A DNA stretch of 64,000 nt from Nonomuraea terrae (lineage in GTDB: Bacteria; Actinomycetota; Actinomycetes; Streptosporangiales; Streptosporangiaceae): NCBI RefSeq assembly GCF_004348995.1, contig NZ_SMKQ01000022.1, forward strand, positions 1-64,000. The letters run 5' to 3'. A program made the translations under genes and the position numbers. The notes under the pieces are model-generated. The model searched no databases. It was not told the DNA's origin and saw nothing but the letters and a program-made list of their open reading frames with translations. Below are positions 33,274-41,871 of this stretch, piece after piece (the stretch's first letter is position 1; the number at the start of each line of letters is the position of its first letter).

Positions 33274-33681
33274 GTGCAACACGACGAATTCATCGGAAAG
33301 GTACAGGCACGCGCACACCTCGGCGCTCGTGACCAGGCCGAGCGGGCGTGCAGGGCGACGTTGGAGACGCTCGGCGAGCGCATCACCGAAGGGCTCGCCG
33401 ACCACCTGGCCGCCCAGCTGCCACACGAGATCGGCGAGCACCTCCGGCGTACGGAGGTCATGGGCGGCCTCGGCTCGGGGCAACATTTCGGTCGGGAGGA
33501 GTTCGTGCAACGAGTAGCCGACCGCGCCGGTGTCGACACGGCGCGGGCCACCTACCTCGCGCGGGTGGTGCTGGAGGTGACCGAGGAGGCGACGCAGGGC
33601 AAGATCATGGACAAGGTTCGCGACAGCCTGTCACAGGACCTGCGCCAGCTGGCGTCGGCCGGCAGCCGCGGTCACCTCTGA
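33274..33681 (+). CDS. DUF2267 protein
   Basis: 135-residue soluble helical protein. The start QHDEFIGKVQARAHLGARDQAERACRA and the ending of the first half, LPHEIGEHLR, are typical of DUF2267, followed by FGREEFVQRVADRAGVD, a second half of the same helical unit. Function is unknown; the family often appears in stress-related actinobacterial loci. GTG start with GGAGGA 3 bases upstream. It converges on a small unknown gene 2 bases away. Confidence 0.88.
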   Translation: MQHDEFIGKVQARAHLGARDQAERACRATLETLGERITEGLADHLAAQLPHEIGEHLRRTEVMGGLGSGQHFGREEFVQRVADRAGVDTARATYLARVVLEVTEEATQGKIMDKVRDSLSQDLRQLASAGSRGHL

Positions 33682-33683
33682 GG

Positions 33684-33932
33684 TCAGCCACCCAGGTCGC
33701 GGACGACGTTGTCCAGCCGATGGGCCAGGTCGTCGAGCACCTGGTCCGTCGGGGCGCCGTCCGGCACGTGGGCCAGCATGTCGTCACGCCGGGCGATCAC
33801 GAGCCCCTTGTGGGCGTCGTCCACGTCCCCGGCCGGCAGGACGACGCAGTCGCCCCGCACGAACACCAGCGTGGCGTCCGGGTCTTCCGACTCCAGCAGT
33901 CGCCGTACGCATTCACGATCGATCAGCGGCAT
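33684..33932 (-). CDS. Small acidic protein, unknown
   Basis: 82-residue soluble acidic protein (starts MPLIDRECVRRLLESEDPDA). No family recognised; no signal or span. AAGGAG lies 6 bases before the ATG, which supports translation. It is convergent with the DUF2267 gene and separated by ~60 bases from the small membrane-protein gene on the same strand. Confidence 0.7.
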   Translation of the reverse strand: MPLIDRECVRRLLESEDPDATLVFVRGDCVVLPAGDVDDAHKGLVIARRDDMLAHVPDGAPTDQVLDDLAHRLDNVVRDLGG

Positions 33933-33994
33933 CGCGGGCTCCTTGTCTTGTGCCGTCCAGCAGGGCGAATACCCAGCCGCAGGGGGTGAAACCT

Positions 33995-34366
33995 CTAGCC
34001 GAAGGTGGGCGGCCCGCCGTTCGAGCGGGTGCGCCGCAGCCCGTACGCGACCAGGCCGAAAGCGGCCGCCAGCGCGACCACGGCGGGCACGATCGCCAGC
34101 AGCGGGCGTCCGGCGATCAGCGCCAGCACGGTCAGCACCACCCCCACGAGCAGCACCAGGCCCGTCACGAGCAGGCCCACGCTGAGCTTGTTGGAGGGCG
34201 GGGGCGATTCGTCCCAGTCTCCCCGGCCCGCGCCGGGCACGTCCGGCACGCCGGTGTCGCTCACCTGCCCCGTCTCGCTGACCTCCTCGGGAGCCGGCGG
34301 CTCCCTCAGCACGGGAGCGAAGAACTCGTCATCGGGATGCTCGTCCCGTCGCGTCATGCCTGTCAT
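33995..34366 (-). CDS. Small two-span membrane protein, unknown
   Basis: 123 residues: an acidic, Pro-rich cytoplasmic N-terminus (about 1-60) followed by two hydrophobic spans (LSVGLLVTGLVLLVGVVLTV and a run ending AAAFGLVAYGL), then RRTRSNGGPP. The start overlaps the stop of the DUF6221-like gene (ATGA); a second in-frame ATG three codons later is possible. Not recognised. Confidence 0.7.
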   Translation of the reverse strand: MTGMTRRDEHPDDEFFAPVLREPPAPEEVSETGQVSDTGVPDVPGAGRGDWDESPPPSNKLSVGLLVTGLVLLVGVVLTVLALIAGRPLLAIVPAVVALAAAFGLVAYGLRRTRSNGGPPTFG

Positions 34367-35313
34367 CCCCTCGTCGGTTCGTCACCGGGCGGCAGCGCCC
34401 ACTCGTCGCGCCAGCCGGGACGGCGCCGGTAGCCGGTCGCGAGGAGCCGCACGGACCGGCAGGGCGTCTCTGACCAGCATTCCGCGCAGTCGCGGCCGTG
34501 AAGGGCCAGCAGCGCCAGCGCGGCCTCACAGCGGGCGATCACGTCGGCCGGGTCGTGCAGCGCGATGTGGATGGCCTCGACGGGCCGCAGCAGGTCGCCC
34601 TCGTGGAACCCGATCGCCTCGACACCGCGCTGCTCGTCGAACTCCAGCCGGTTGCCCGTGTGGGCGGCCACGTACCGCCAGGCGCCTGCGCCGGCGGTCT
34701 CGGCCGTCGCCTTGTCGGCCTCGATCTGGGTGCGCAGCCACTCCGGCATCGCACCGGCGTCGCCGCCGCCCTCCAACTCGCGCAGGAACGGCGCGACAAC
34801 CGTGTTCAGCTCGGTCACGAGCGCTTCCAGCGAGGCTTGGGCGTCGTCCAGGTTGGGCAGCCCCGCGGCCCTGGCGTGCGTGGGCGTGGGCAGCCGGTCG
34901 GCCGGCACCGGCACGCGCAGCTCCAGCGTGGTGAGCGCGGTCTGCCGCTCGTACGGTGGCGGCGCGTACGTCCGGTCGTCACCGCTCTCACGCTGCCAGC
35001 CTGCCCAGCCGGCGGGCACCCGCACAGGGGCCGGCACGGCCAGCTCGACCACGGCCAGCAGGCCCTTGGCCTCCTCAGGCCGGCGGCAGGCCGCGTCGAG
35101 CACGCGGGAGTGGCGCCGTACGTACGGGGACTCGGCGGCCGGGCGGGTGGCGGCCTCCCATGCGGCCGCGGCGAAGTGCGCCGGGTCGAGCGTGACGCCG
35201 CCCGCGTCCGGCTCCCCTTCCACGACCGCGAACGCGTGCCGCCACCTGCGCAGCTCCTCGCCGTAGCGCTCCTGCGTCCCTTCGTGGGTGGCGTCGATCC
35301 AGAACGCCTGCAT
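34363..35313 (-). CDS. Unknown protein with DUF6221-like C-terminus
   Basis: 316 residues, soluble. The first ~210 residues (starting MQAFWIDATHEGTQERYGEE) match nothing I know. The last ~100 contain HIALHDPADVIARCEAALAL, then a Cys pair CAECWSETPC and SVRLLATGYRRRPGWRDEW, which fits the actinobacterial DUF6221 consensus (HIARHDPARVL...VRLLALPYADHPDYREEW). DUF6221 proteins are normally ~130 residues, so this looks like a fusion. The cysteines could bind zinc. GGGGAG lies 3 bases before the ATG. Coupled to a small membrane protein. Confidence 0.65.
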   Translation of the reverse strand: MQAFWIDATHEGTQERYGEELRRWRHAFAVVEGEPDAGGVTLDPAHFAAAAWEAATRPAAESPYVRRHSRVLDAACRRPEEAKGLLAVVELAVPAPVRVPAGWAGWQRESGDDRTYAPPPYERQTALTTLELRVPVPADRLPTPTHARAAGLPNLDDAQASLEALVTELNTVVAPFLRELEGGGDAGAMPEWLRTQIEADKATAETAGAGAWRYVAAHTGNRLEFDEQRGVEAIGFHEGDLLRPVEAIHIALHDPADVIARCEAALALLALHGRDCAECWSETPCRSVRLLATGYRRRPGWRDEWALPPGDEPTRG

Positions 35314-35542
35314 GGACTCCCCCGAGCTGCTCGCTACCGCTGTCCCTCCTGCCCCCTGCCCCCTGTCGGCGGGGTGTCACGCGTCGGCCCGCGAAACGGC
35401 GAATACCTCATCTGACCTGCGAAAACACGATACGGGAAGATGACCGTGCCACTGCATTCCGTCCCAGGTTCGTCACTTACCGTAACCGTATGGTGGCGTC
35501 AGTGGCCCCAGTCGGCCGCGCAGCTTAGCGAGAGGATCGATC

Positions 35543-36877
35543 ATGGCGCAGGAACCGAGAATCGACGTCGAGACCAGAGCCCAGGGCATCAGGAGCAGCC
35601 TGAGCGACGAGCAGGGCGAGCAGATCGCGGACGCGTTCGGCTGGCAAGGAGTCTGGTTCTCCGCCGAGCAGGACGGTGACGCCGACACCCGCAGGCCCGA
35701 GACGACCTGGGAGCTGGTCGCCGACCGCCCGCACCAGGGCGTCACCGCCAAGGGGCGGGCCGCCGTCCACCTGGCCGAGGGCCACCGCACGCTCACCCGG
35801 CCACTGATCCTGGCGGACGGCTTCGGCTACGGCCCGAGCGACCTGGACGCCCTCTGGGGGCACTTCAACACGCCGTACCAGGACGGCAAGCCCGGCTTCC
35901 TGGACCAGCTCCGCTCGATGGGCATCGACGTCGTCCTGCTGGGCTTCAACCAGCGGCACACCTACCTGCAGGCCAACGCCGCCGTCGCGGTCACCTGCGT
36001 GCAGCGCGTCCTCGCCGAGCGGACGGGCGAAGCCCCGCTGGTCGTCGGCGGCGTCAGCATGGGCGGCATGGTCACCCGGTACGCCCTGGCCCGCATGGAG
36101 GCCGACGGTCTCGACCACCAGACCGACAAGTACTTCTCCTACGACACGCCGCACCTCGGCGCCTGGATCCCGCTGGTGCTCCAGCAGCTGGCGTACCTGC
36201 ACGAGGCGCTGCAGCCGCCGGAGGGCGGCGAGCCCGGTCAGGCGGAGCTGATCCGCAGTCCGGCCGCACAGCAGCTGCTGTGGGGCTGGGTCGACAGCGC
36301 CGACTTCTCCGGGCCGGTGACCGCGAACCCGCTGCGCCAGGAGTTCCTGGACGACCTACGCCGGGTCGGCTGGTTCCCGATGCGGCCGTACAAGCTGGGG
36401 CTGGCCAACGGGCTCGGCACCGGCATCGGCCTGGACCTCGGGCCTGGCACGCCGGTCTTCGACCTGCAGTCCGCCGATCTCCAGCTCACCGCCCGCATCC
36501 AGCCGGACGGGGGCACCCTGGAGAACGTCGGCACGATCAAGCTCGGCCCGCCGGTGTGGACGAGCGCCACCTCCCACGTCGCCGCGTGGGACGGCGCCCC
36601 CGGCGGCACGCTCGACTCGTGGGGGCGGATCGCCGACGCGATGGGGCTGCCGATCCACGAGCGGCTGCGCAACAGCTGCTTCGTCCCGACCGTCAGCGCG
36701 ATCGCGCTGACCCGCGACCCGTACCAGTGGCAGCCCGACCTCTACAAGGATCTCCGGGACCTGCCGAAGGACGAGACGCTGCTGGACGCGTTCTGCTGCG
36801 ACACCGCCAACCGCGAGCACAGCGCCGTGTCCAAGCCACTGATCGAGTGGTTCCTGGAGCAGCTCGCCGGCTGGTAA
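35543..36877 (+). CDS. Alpha/beta hydrolase, lipase-like
   Basis: 444-residue hydrolase without a signal peptide. PLILADGFGYGPSDLD supplies the oxyanion region; the nucleophile elbow is GGVSMGGM (Ser172), in the style of PGAP1/DUF676 lipases; a C-terminal NREHSAVS supplies a plausible catalytic His. A long beta-rich insert (about 290-360) lies between. GAGAGG precedes the ATG by about 8 bases. It converges, over one long terminator, on a lectin-like repeat protein that also lacks a signal peptide, so the two may share a non-Sec export route or act in the cytosol. Substrate unknown, probably a lipid or ester. Confidence 0.8.
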   Translation: MAQEPRIDVETRAQGIRSSLSDEQGEQIADAFGWQGVWFSAEQDGDADTRRPETTWELVADRPHQGVTAKGRAAVHLAEGHRTLTRPLILADGFGYGPSDLDALWGHFNTPYQDGKPGFLDQLRSMGIDVVLLGFNQRHTYLQANAAVAVTCVQRVLAERTGEAPLVVGGVSMGGMVTRYALARMEADGLDHQTDKYFSYDTPHLGAWIPLVLQQLAYLHEALQPPEGGEPGQAELIRSPAAQQLLWGWVDSADFSGPVTANPLRQEFLDDLRRVGWFPMRPYKLGLANGLGTGIGLDLGPGTPVFDLQSADLQLTARIQPDGGTLENVGTIKLGPPVWTSATSHVAAWDGAPGGTLDSWGRIADAMGLPIHERLRNSCFVPTVSAIALTRDPYQWQPDLYKDLRDLPKDETLLDAFCCDTANREHSAVSKPLIEWFLEQLAGW

Positions 36878-36887
36878 GCCACCGACA

Positions 36888-36927
36888 CGAAAGTGCCGGC
36901 TCGCGTGCGCGCGAGCCGGCACTTTCG
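36888..36927. terminator. Very strong bidirectional terminator
   Basis: An 18-bp perfect stem (36888-36905 with 36910-36927; CGAAAGTGCCGGCTCGCG and its complement) closes over the four-base loop TGCG. It lies 10 bases after the hydrolase stop and 5 bases before the stop of the repeat protein, serving both. Confidence 0.95.
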
Positions 36928-36932
36928 GTGTT

Positions 36933-38306
36933 TCAGCCGCGGTGGACGCAGAGAAGCTGGTCGTGGGTCGCGTTCCTGTCGCGGTAGGCGACGACCGCGG
37001 GGCGCTCCGCTGTGCGGTGCCCGGGCACCTGCTCGTCGGCGGTCCAGGCGGCGCCGTCGAAGGCGGCCCACCACAGGTTGTGGTCGAAGGCGCCGCGGTG
37101 CATGCAGAACAACCGGTCCTTGAAGACGGTCAGGGCCGGAGCCTCGGCGGTGTGGTGGCGCGGCAGCTTCTGGTCGGGGCTCCACTCCGTGCCGTCCCAG
37201 CGGGCCCACCACAGCGACGCGTCGGTGCCCGCGCCGCGGTGCACGCAGTAGAGGTGGCCGCGGTAGACCGCCAGCGCCGGGGCCTTCGAGGTGTGGTGGC
37301 CGGGCAGCTTCTGGTCAGGAGTCCAGGCGGAGCCGTCCCAGCGGGTCCACCACAGCGACGTGTCGTCACCGGCGCCGCGGTGCACGCAGTAGAGCTGCCC
37401 GTCGTACGCGGCCAGGGCCGGGGCCTCGTCGGTGAGGTGGCCGGGGAACCGCTCGTCCGGCGTCCAGGCGGACCCGTCCCAGCGGGTCCACCACAGGGCC
37501 GCGTCGCCGCCGGCGCCGCGGTGCACGCAGTAGAGCTGCCCGTCGTACGCCGTCAGCGACGGAGCCGCGTCGGTGAGGTGGCTCGGGAACCGTTCGTCCT
37601 CGCGCCAGCCCTCCTCGGCGTCGTAGACCGTCCACCGCAGGGCGGCGTCGCCGCGGTGGACGAGGTGGAGCCGGTCCTGGAACACCGCGAGCGCCGCGCC
37701 CGACACGTCGACGTGCTCGACGAACCGCTGCGCCGGGCTCCAGCCCTCCCCCGGCTCGTGAACGGTCCAGTAGAGCCGGGCTTCGGTCGGGGTGCGGCCG
37801 TCCTGGCGGGCGGGGACGAGCATGCTGGGAGCGGTCCAGGGGGAGACCAGCTTCGCTCCGTACGGGCGGGCGATGGAGGCGATCCAGTCGGCCTTGGCGC
37901 GTACGCTGCGCTCGACCAGGGGGGCCACCCACGCGCCGAGCATGATGCCCGCCATCTCGCCGACGAGCTGCGGGATCTCGGCCGACAGCAGCGCGGCCGA
38001 CTCGTTGAGGCGGATCTCGTAGCCCCACCATCGGGAGACCGGCCACACCTCGGCGCCCATGGTGCGCAGCTCCTGCTGGAGCCGCTGCACGCGAGCCCGC
38101 TCCTCATCCGGGAGCCCGATGATGCGGCGCTCGGCCTCGCGCCGGGCCTCCACCGCCTCGCGGGCGGGGGCGTTGTCCAGCAGCTCGGTCTCGACCGCCA
38201 CGTCGACGGCCGCAGCGGCCACGGGGTCGTCCTGAACGTGCAGCAGCGCGGCCTCGTCGTCCAGTGTGTCGATCCGTACCTCGTCGGCCCGGGTCTCGTC
38301 AGTCAT
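36933..38306 (-). CDS. Helical-domain plus beta-propeller lectin-like protein
   Basis: 457 residues, no signal peptide. The N-terminal ~170 residues are helical: charged, then a hydrophobic hairpin-like run (about 103-135, LLSAEIPQLVGEMAGIMLGA). Residues ~176-457 are repeats of about 47 residues with consensus APALAxYDGQLYCVHRGAG, LWWTRWDGSAWTPDE, PGHxT. The partial unit LYWTVHEPGEGWSPAQRF at the start complements the bare LLCVHRG at the very end, as expected for a six-bladed propeller closed by Velcro. Trp/Asp/His-rich repeats suggest a sugar-binding lectin of the PLL/PVL type (inference). Hydrophobic hairpin plus lectin suggests a membrane-active toxin or adhesin. Convergent with the hydrolase. 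Confidence 0.75.
   Translation of the reverse strand: MTDETRADEVRIDTLDDEAALLHVQDDPVAAAAVDVAVETELLDNAPAREAVEARREAERRIIGLPDEERARVQRLQQELRTMGAEVWPVSRWWGYEIRLNESAALLSAEIPQLVGEMAGIMLGAWVAPLVERSVRAKADWIASIARPYGAKLVSPWTAPSMLVPARQDGRTPTEARLYWTVHEPGEGWSPAQRFVEHVDVSGAALAVFQDRLHLVHRGDAALRWTVYDAEEGWREDERFPSHLTDAAPSLTAYDGQLYCVHRGAGGDAALWWTRWDGSAWTPDERFPGHLTDEAPALAAYDGQLYCVHRGAGDDTSLWWTRWDGSAWTPDQKLPGHHTSKAPALAVYRGHLYCVHRGAGTDASLWWARWDGTEWSPDQKLPRHHTAEAPALTVFKDRLFCMHRGAFDHNLWWAAFDGAAWTADEQVPGHRTAERPAVVAYRDRNATHDQLLCVHRG
36936..37703 (-). repeat. Tandem ~141-bp coding repeats
   Basis: The propeller blades are encoded by about five and a half tandem units of about 141 bp. The central three (roughly 37130-37560) are the most alike, with long shared stretches such as GCGGTGCACGCAGTAGAG, which points to recent unit duplication or gene conversion. 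Confidence 0.8.
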
Positions 38307-38655
38307 TCCAGCCCCCCTGGAGCGATAGATGCGCGAACTTCCGCCATCGTAACTTTGGGTAGTGGTTCGATTACTCTAAGGCTGGATTGTTCCGGGTAAA
38401 GCCCAGGCGTAGCCACCCGTCGTATTTGCGCTCCCCGCTCAGGCGACCAGATCCCGCCGGGTGAACGCGGCCGTGCCGACGGCGACGAGCCCGGCGGCCG
38501 GCACGCGTGTACCCGATCGGGGCCGCGAGTCCGGCCGTGACGCCGGGATGGCCGTACCCGAACCCGCACCCGCGTCCGGCCCCTGCCGCCAGGCGCCCCG
38601 CTAGATCCGATCTAGCGGGACGTCTGGCGCCTCATGGGTGAGGGGAGGTGGCGCG
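38307..38655. promoter_or_regulatory. Intergenic region with strong palindrome before reductase-exporter operon
   Basis: Inverted repeat CCCGCTAGATC-C-GATCTAGCGGG at 38597-38619 (11-bp arms), nested in an outer pair AGGCGCC (38591-38597) / GGCGCCT (38626-38632), ends 36 bases before the reductase ATG. It is probably an operator for the operon. On the minus strand at about 38439-38504 a short stretch reads VPAAGLVAVGTAAFTRRDLV-stop, like the tail of an ABC-2 permease; it may be a gene relic (low confidence). Confidence 0.6.
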
Positions 38656-39228
38656 ATGAGGAGTGAGCGGCTCGGCGTCGCGGTGATCATCGGCAGCACC
38701 CGGGTGGGCCGGGTGTGCGACGCGGTGGGCGCCTGGTTCGCCGAGCGGGCCGGGCAGCGCGACGACCTCGCCGTCGACGTGCTCGACCTGGCCGGTTACG
38801 CCTTCCCGGCGTGCTACCCGCAGCGCCCGACGCCGTCCATGCGGCGTTTCGCCGGGGCCGTCGGCCGCGCCGACGCCTTCGTCGTGGTCACCCCCGAGTA
38901 CAACCGCAGCTTCCCCGCCTCGCTCAAGCAGGCCGTCGATTCCGCGTACGACGAGTGGCAGGCCAAGCCCGTGGGCATCGTCTCGTACGGCTCCGGCTCG
39001 GCCGGTCACTACGCGGTCGAGCAGCTCCGCACGGTCTTCACCGCCCTGCACGCGGTGACCATGCGCGACTGGGTCGGGGTCGATCTGCTGGGCCCGGCCG
39101 TCGACGGCCACGGCCGGCCCCACGACACCGACGACCGGCTGCGCGCCATCGAGGCCATGCTCGACCAGCTCACCTGGTGGGGCCGCACGCTGCGGGAGGG
39201 CCGTCGCGCCCAGCCGTACGTCTCATGA
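38656..39228 (+). CDS. NADPH-dependent FMN reductase
   Basis: 190-residue flavodoxin-fold reductase. [19 protein letters not shown] binds the FMN phosphate, and [20 protein letters not shown] is the family signature. GGGAGG lies 7 bases before ATG 38656. It is separated from the DrrA-like ATPase by only 19 bases, so they share an operon; a redox enzyme next to a drug exporter hints at modification or detoxification of a quinone-like compound (inference). Confidence 0.93.
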   Translation: MRSERLGVAVIIGSTRVGRVCDAVGAWFAERAGQRDDLAVDVLDLAGYAFPACYPQRPTPSMRRFAGAVGRADAFVVVTPEYNRSFPASLKQAVDSAYDEWQAKPVGIVSYGSGSAGHYAVEQLRTVFTALHAVTMRDWVGVDLLGPAVDGHGRPHDTDDRLRAIEAMLDQLTWWGRTLREGRRAQPYVS

Positions 39229-39247
39229 GTTTCACGAAAGGAATCCC

Positions 39248-40237
39248 ATGCCAGATCTGGCGATACAGACCTCCGGCCTGGTCAAGGTCTTCGGCAAGAC
39301 GCGCGCCGTGGACGGCCTCGACCTCGCCGTGCCGGCCGGCGCCGTGTACGGCGTGCTCGGGCCCAACGGCGCGGGGAAGACGACCGCCGTCCGCATCCTC
39401 GCCACGCTGCTGCGTCCCGACGGCGGCGAGGCGACCGTGTTCGGGCGCGACGTGGTACGCGAGGCCGACGCCGTACGCTCCCGGGTGAGTCTGACCGGCC
39501 AGTACGCCTCCGTCGACGAGGACATGACCGGCACCGAGAACCTGATCCTGCTCGCCCGCCTGCTCGGCCACCGCAAACCGGCCGCGCGCGAGCGGGCGGC
39601 GGAGTTGCTGGAGGCGTTCGGGCTGACGGACGCCGGGCGGCGGCGGGTCAAGACGTACTCCGGCGGCATGCGGCGGCGGATCGACATCGCGGCCAGCATC
39701 CTCAACACGCCCGACCTGCTCTTCCTCGACGAGCCGACGACCGGCCTCGACCCGCGCAGCCGCAATCAGGTCTGGGACATCATCCGCGTCGTCGTCGCCC
39801 ACGGCACCACGGTGCTGCTGACCACCCAGTACCTCGATGAGGCCGACCGGCTGGCCGCCCGCATCGCGGTCATCGACAGCGGCAAGGTGATCGCGGAGGG
39901 CACGCCCGGTCAGCTGAAGTCGTCCGTCGGGGCGGGGTCCGTCCACGTACGACTGCGCGACCCCGCCACCCGGCCCGTCGCCGAGCGTCTGCTGGCCGAG
40001 TCCCTCGACGCGGCCGTCTACCTGGAGGCCGACCCGGTGGCGCTCACCGCGCGCCTCAAGGGCGGCCCCACCGGCGCGAGCCGGGACTCGGCGGCGGCCG
40101 AGCAGGCCTCGCGCGCGCTCGGCCGGCTGGCCGAGGCCGGCATCGTCGTCGACGACTTCTCCCTCGGCCAGCCCAGCCTGGACGAGGTCTTCCTGGCCCT
40201 CACCGACCACCGCGCCACCGAGGAGGCGGCAGCATGA
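39248..40237 (+). CDS. DrrA-like ABC exporter ATP-binding protein
   Basis: 329-residue ABC ATPase of the daunorubicin-resistance (DrrA/CcmA) group. Walker [13 protein letters not shown] (about 38-49), signature [12 protein letters not shown], Walker [14 protein letters not shown], then the DrrA-type C-terminal extension ending [25 protein letters not shown] precedes the ATG. Its stop overlaps the permease start (ATGA). It powers export of a hydrophobic compound by the next gene product. Confidence 0.95.
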   Translation: MPDLAIQTSGLVKVFGKTRAVDGLDLAVPAGAVYGVLGPNGAGKTTAVRILATLLRPDGGEATVFGRDVVREADAVRSRVSLTGQYASVDEDMTGTENLILLARLLGHRKPAARERAAELLEAFGLTDAGRRRVKTYSGGMRRRIDIAASILNTPDLLFLDEPTTGLDPRSRNQVWDIIRVVVAHGTTVLLTTQYLDEADRLAARIAVIDSGKVIAEGTPGQLKSSVGAGSVHVRLRDPATRPVAERLLAESLDAAVYLEADPVALTARLKGGPTGASRDSAAAEQASRALGRLAEAGIVVDDFSLGQPSLDEVFLALTDHRATEEAAA

Positions 40238-41076
40238 GCACCACCACCGAGACCGGCACCACCTACGCACCGGCGCCCGACGCCCTGGCCGGGGTCCTCG
40301 CCCCAGGGGTGAGACCGCCGCGACCGAGCGCGTGGTCGGCGTCGATCACGTTCGGCTGGCGGGCGATGTTGAAGATCAAGCACGTGCCCGAGCAGCTCTT
40401 CGACGTGACGGCGTTCCCGCTCATCATGACGCTGATGTTCACGTACCTGTTCGGGGGTGCGCTGGCCGGGTCTCCCACGGAGTACCTGCAGTTCCTCCTG
40501 CCGGGCATCCTGACGACCAGCATCGTGATGATCACCATGTACACCGGTGTGGAGGTGAACAAGGACATCGAGAAGGGCGTCTTCGACCGCTTCCGCACGC
40601 TTCCCATCTGGCGGCCGTCGACCCTGATCGGCTACCTCCTGGGCGACCTGCTGCGCTACACGCTCGCGTCGATCGTCATCCTGGTGGTCGGCCTGGCGCT
40701 GGGCTTCCGGCCGCAGGGCGGGGTGACCGGGGTGGTCGGCGGGATCCTGCTGGTGCTGGTGTTCTCGTTCGCGTTCTCCTGGCTGTGGACGATGTTCGGG
40801 CTGCTGCTGCGCAGCGAGAAAGCGGTCATGGGCATGAGCATGATGCTGCTCATGCCGCTCACCTTCCTGAGCAACGTCTACGTCGATCCGTCGACCATGC
40901 CGGGCTGGCTGCAGATCTTCGTGAACGCCAGCCCGATCACGCACCTGGTGAGCGCCGTACGGTCGCTGATGGCCGGCACGCCCGACATGGGCGAGGTCAC
41001 CTGGGTCCTGGTGTGCTCGGCGGCCTTCGTCGTCATCTTCGGCGCCCTCACCATGCGCCTCTACAACCGCAAGTAG
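40234..41076 (+). CDS. DrrB-like ABC-2 permease
   Basis: 280-residue ABC-2 permease with about six spans. Landmarks: [37 protein letters not shown] and the conserved [20 protein letters not shown]. It overlaps the ATPase by four bases, so subunits are made in balance. Followed by a weak 6-bp hairpin (41090-41110). Together with the ATPase it forms an exporter, perhaps for an antibiotic. Confidence 0.95.
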   Translation: MSTTTETGTTYAPAPDALAGVLAPGVRPPRPSAWSASITFGWRAMLKIKHVPEQLFDVTAFPLIMTLMFTYLFGGALAGSPTEYLQFLLPGILTTSIVMITMYTGVEVNKDIEKGVFDRFRTLPIWRPSTLIGYLLGDLLRYTLASIVILVVGLALGFRPQGGVTGVVGGILLVLVFSFAFSWLWTMFGLLLRSEKAVMGMSMMLLMPLTFLSNVYVDPSTMPGWLQIFVNASPITHLVSAVRSLMAGTPDMGEVTWVLVCSAAFVVIFGALTMRLYNRK

Positions 41077-41267
41077 TAACGCTGAGCTTCCAGCGGCGCG
41101 AACACGCTGGACGGTTCCGCGAGCGAGCCGGACCGGGCGCTACGAAGGCATCAACGGCTTCTGCGCCTGATCCGGTACATCGACATACTGCCTCCGGTGT
41201 CTATAGCGGATTTGTGGTCACCCACAACAGCTCGAACAGGCCTCAACGAGAGGGAAAGCCATAGCGG
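41077..41267. other. Gap at the edge of the AT-richer island
   Basis: 191 bases with no gene. Apart from the weak hairpin CCAGCG...CGCTGG at 41090-41110 nothing is recognisable. Base composition shifts towards AT from about 41200 onward. Confidence 0.4.
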
Positions 41268-41516
41268 TTAGCTTTCCGAAGTCTTGCTGGTGCCCTCTGT
41301 GGCGGGTGGTGGGTCCGGCAGCTTCACCGCTCCGGTAGCAGCAAAGTAGGCGGCGAATCCCATCAGGATGGCCATGAACGCCCCTCCCGCCGCCCCGAGT
41401 GCTCCGAGAGCTTCCGCGCCGAGTTCTCTTGTGACGCAGAAGCCGAACAGCCCGCCGACCATTGCCGTCTCCAACGCATGGGCAAGCCAGTGCGCTATGC
41501 GCCTCTCCGGTGTCAT
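41268..41516 (-). CDS. Small two-span membrane protein, unknown
   Basis: 82 residues. Two hydrophobic stretches (HALETAMVGGLFGFCV and ALGAAGGAFMAILMGFAAYF) with a short polar Pro-rich tail. Its ATG overlaps the upstream stop (ATGA), so it is coupled to the next gene. Size and topology could fit a holin- or toxin-like protein, but nothing specific supports that. Confidence 0.65.
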   Translation of the reverse strand: MTPERRIAHWLAHALETAMVGGLFGFCVTRELGAEALGALGAAGGAFMAILMGFAAYFAATGAVKLPDPPPATEGTSKTSES

Positions 41517-41830
41517 GTGGACGAACGCCCTTCCCGGTTGAGTGACAGGGCCCGGAAGCTCGAGATCGGCACGAATCGGAAAAAAGTATATCTATGAGGA
41601 CGTTCGTTCATGAACCACGCATCCCTTCCTAAAATGGTCTTGTGAAGGACGAGTAGGGGCAGGAGCCCCAGGATGGCGGAGTCGTACCACTTCTTGGCTT
41701 TATCCCTCCCTACGCCTGGATGAACTACCCTTAGGATATCTCGTAGAGAATCTGGGCGAAATTCCCGGCGTGACACTTCAGGGGAAGCTCGCCGATAGGA
41801 GAGCTGGACATCCCGGTGAGGATTGCGCAA
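41513..41830 (-). CDS. Small protein with one hydrophobic segment, unknown
   Basis: 105 residues, basic. One moderately hydrophobic stretch (YDSAILGLLPLLVLHKTIL, about 49-67). The start is TTG with AGGGA 5 bases upstream, unusual enough that the true start is uncertain. Codon use is markedly AT-richer than in neighbouring genes, suggesting transfer. It diverges from the XRE regulator, with only 41 bases between, and is coupled to the small two-span protein. Confidence 0.5.
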   Translation of the reverse strand: MRNPHRDVQLSYRRASPEVSRREFRPDSLRDILRVVHPGVGRDKAKKWYDSAILGLLPLLVLHKTILGRDAWFMNERPHRYTFFRFVPISSFRALSLNREGRSST

Positions 41831-41871
41831 CGATTCCCTGGGTACCGTCTTCGGTTCAGGGGAGGCACTAG

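Noticed and set aside
36936..37703. CRISPR-like or satellite repeat array
   Set aside because: The repeats are adjacent 141-bp coding units without spacers and encode protein blades.
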